Shown piece by piece: positions 6,696-7,779 of a stretch of DNA of 7,779 nt. Source of the stretch: Pseudomonadota bacterium. GTDB lineage: Bacteria; Pseudomonadota; Alphaproteobacteria; Rhizobiales; Hyphomicrobiaceae. Position 1 is the first letter of the stretch. Each line of letters begins with the position of its first letter. The translations under genes were made by a program, and so were the position numbers. The DNA is taken from positions 1 through 7,779 of the forward strand of contig JAEWCT010000372.1 in NCBI GenBank assembly GCA_023390485.1, read 5' to 3'. The notes under the pieces were generated by a model. That model had not been told where the DNA came from. It did not search any database and saw nothing but the letters and a program-made list of their open reading frames with translations.

Positions 6696-6725
6696 CTAAT
6701 ACGACGGGGTTGCTACAGATGCCAA
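6696..6725 (-). promoter_or_regulatory. Candidate sigma70-type promoter of the hydrolase gene
   Basis: Read on the - strand: TTGGCA (6725-6720) as -35, an 18-nt spacer, and TATTAG (6701-6696) as -10, followed 35 nt later by the hydrolase ATG at 6660. The -35 matches five of six consensus bases and the -10 four of six. Placement upstream of a monocistronic gene supports it; no experimental evidence. Confidence 0.4.
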
Positions 6726-6868
6726 CGCAACTTTGTCGCGTCGCCGCGGATTTGAGCTATTTTGCAAATACCCTCAGTTCAGATTTGGTTTGTGAAGGTA
6801 TTACGAAGTAGCTGAAAACGCCATAGGTTTTGACCTCAGGTTACTGACGATTGGTTAAGGTGGACGAC

Positions 6869-7000
6869 ATGCCGCGCCGCCGTTTGACGCCCGCCGTTGC
6901 TGCATTGCAGCACAAGGCTACGCCTTCCTGGAGGGAGACTTTGGTTCGTCAGGATGCAATCTCCTTTGAGATAGGTATTTTTGAGACCGAGCCCGAGTAA
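6869..7000 (+). CDS. Possible small protein, 43 residues, unknown
   Basis: An ATG at 6869 opens 43 codons to a TAA at 6998-7000. TAAGGTGG (6856-6863) lies at a fair Shine-Dalgarno distance, and a GTG at 6860 is in frame too. The peptide starts with a basic M-P-R-R-R-L stretch, includes ALQHKATPSWRETLVRQDA, and ends in acidic residues (ETEPE). It has no membrane segment and no family I recognise. It sits in a gap with no other gene on that stretch. An ORF this short can arise by chance in GC-rich DNA, so the call is weak; conservation would decide. Confidence 0.3.
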   Translation: MPRRRLTPAVAALQHKATPSWRETLVRQDAISFEIGIFETEPE

Positions 7001-7069
7001 GCGCTCCACGATAGACGATTATCCAGCAACCCTGAGCTTCTAGACACTGTTCCCACGTAATCGATGCTT

Positions 7070-7132
7070 TATACTTAAACCGGCGTTACCGGCCGCGACC
7101 CGCGGAAGCCCACCGGTAGGATCGGCCGGGGA
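7070..7132 (+). promoter_or_regulatory. Candidate -10 box and structured leader of the exported unknown
   Basis: TATACT (7070-7075) matches five of six -10 bases; a -35 at normal spacing is poor. Transcription would start near 7082. The leader then contains TACCGG (7087-7092) pairing with CCGGTA (7113-7118), with an inner stem CCGCG/CGCGG (7093-7097/7101-7105). A competing pairing is CCGGCCG (7089-7095) with CGGCCGG (7123-7129), which would cover the start of GGGGA (7128-7132), the likely Shine-Dalgarno for the GTG at 7143. The pairings are seen; switching is inference. Confidence 0.3.
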
Positions 7133-7142
7133 CTGAGCTGAA

Positions 7143-7779
7143 GTGACCGTTTCCTTGCGTCTGCCCGTTTCGCTGCTGACCGTTACGGCGATGATATTGT
7201 GCCAGATCCCACTGCGGATCGCCGTCGCCGAGCCCATCAGCCGGGCGGATTACGAGGCCTGTCAGGCCAAAGATGATGCCGCGCTCAGGGCCGCCGTCAT
7301 CGGGATCGCGACGGACGCGATCAAGAACGGCACGAAATCTATTGATTACAACGTCTTAGTTGCTGATCAGTGGCGGCAACGGAATCTCGACCAGATCATC
7401 GACAGCCGCGTCGATATCGCGGTTGCGGAGATAACGAACGAGACGAGCTGGTCGGAGCGCCTCCAGTCCCTGGCCGACAGCGAGAAGTCACAACAGCTGG
7501 CCACCGCGGTCGCCGAACGCGTTTATCGCTCGGATGCGGTGAAGGCCGGTATCGAGGATCTGGCGACTGGCGTCGCGACCGAAGTCGGCAAATCGATTGA
7601 ATTCGCAAGCTCCGACGCGACCGGGCCCCTCCTCGACTGTCTCAAAGCCTATGTCGGCCCCCGCTATGGAAGTTCCGTCGCCGACGCTCTGGCCACCGAT
7701 GCGAGCAAAGGCGTCGTCGTCGATCCCAACAAGGGGCCGAGCGGCGTGTCGGCCGGGTCGGTGTTGAAGGAGTCGAGCG
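7143..7779 (+). CDS. Exported protein of unknown function, N-terminal part (3' end outside window)
   Basis: An open frame of 212 codons runs from GTG 7143 to the window edge without a stop. An in-frame TGA at 7134-7136 leaves GTG 7143 as the most upstream start; GGGGA at 7128-7132 is 10 nt ahead. An internal ATG at 7191 would cut the signal peptide short. The N terminus reads as a signal peptide: a basic start (MTVSLR), a hydrophobic core (LPVSLLTVTAMILCQIPL), and probable cleavage after RIAVA before EPISRADYEAC. The mature part is mainly helical and polar, with repeated Ala/Asp/Glu/Ser heptad-like stretches (SWSERLQSLADSEKSQQLA, AVAERVYRSDAVKAGIEDLA), two cysteines (C42 and C171), and a turn VVDPNKGPSG near the edge. 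Codon use matches the other genes, so it looks real. I do not recognise the family; a periplasmic or surface protein is the safe reading. Confidence 0.72.
   Translation, partial: MTVSLRLPVSLLTVTAMILCQIPLRIAVAEPISRADYEACQAKDDAALRAAVIGIATDAIKNGTKSIDYNVLVADQWRQRNLDQIIDSRVDIAVAEITNETSWSERLQSLADSEKSQQLATAVAERVYRSDAVKAGIEDLATGVATEVGKSIEFASSDATGPLLDCLKAYVGPRYGSSVADALATDASKGVVVDPNKGPSGVSAGSVLKESS

Larger units (their letters stand above)
6661..7142. other. 482-bp intergenic region between divergent genes
   Basis: It separates the hydrolase (- strand) from the exported unknown (+ strand). The left 70 bp hold a candidate hydrolase promoter. The middle is locally AT-richer (about 6750-6850) and precedes a possible 43-codon ORF at 6869. 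The right end has a TATACT box at 7070-7075 and overlapping inverted repeats at 7087-7129. I see no tRNA, no transposon end and no terminator in it. The gap is long for a gene-dense window, so it may contain a small gene or a non-coding RNA. Confidence 0.5.

Noticed and set aside
7040..7237. Open frame of 65 codons on the - strand across the leader and start of the exported unknown
   Set aside because: It is antisense to the signal peptide of a much longer open frame and has no domain; the + strand frame is better supported.

Overview
The window is GC-rich, gene-dense chromosomal DNA of a Gram-negative bacterium. Gene content (RND efflux pump, DevCAB/MacB-like exporter with periplasmic adaptor, a DUF2147 periplasmic protein) and codon bias towards G/C in third positions fit an alphaproteobacterium, most likely of the Hyphomicrobiales. 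This is an inference from style and families, not from a marker gene. I see no rRNA, tRNA, transposase, integrase, CRISPR array or plasmid function.

Layout from left to right. (1) 1-366, + strand: C-terminal end of an RND efflux permease, cut by the window edge. (2) 458-1621, +: a TerB-like/DUF533 protein with a Gly/Ser-rich N-terminal half holding four copies of a GDIL-type motif. (3) A hairpin at 1655-1689 followed by T's lies between convergent genes and can terminate both. (4) 1710-4679, - strand: a tightly coupled three-gene ABC exporter operon, transcribed permease, then ATPase, then HlyD-type adaptor, with overlaps of 4 nt and 8 nt. (5) 4680-4957: divergent control region with several TTGTC/GACAA half-sites. 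(6) 4958-5674, +: an exported DUF2147 protein with a Lys/Ala/Pro tail; a TTG codon with a well placed Shine-Dalgarno is the best start. (7) A second bidirectional terminator at 5698-5731. (8) 5770-6660, -: a carboxylesterase-like alpha/beta hydrolase with its own likely promoter. (9) 6661-7142: a gap of 482 bp with one possible 43-residue ORF and a promoter plus structured leader. (10) 7143-end, +: the start of an exported protein of unknown function, open to the window edge.

Most genes act in the cell envelope: two efflux/export machines, an exported DUF2147 protein, a DUF533 protein with a membrane-like segment and a secreted unknown. The ABC exporter genes form one machine: ATPase and permease in the inner membrane, and the adaptor spanning the periplasm towards a TolC-like outer membrane channel that is not encoded here. 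The window does not reveal a clearly new system. The items most worth a second look are the unknown exported protein at the right end with its structured leader, the repeat-bearing DUF533 protein, and the half-site cluster in the divergent region.
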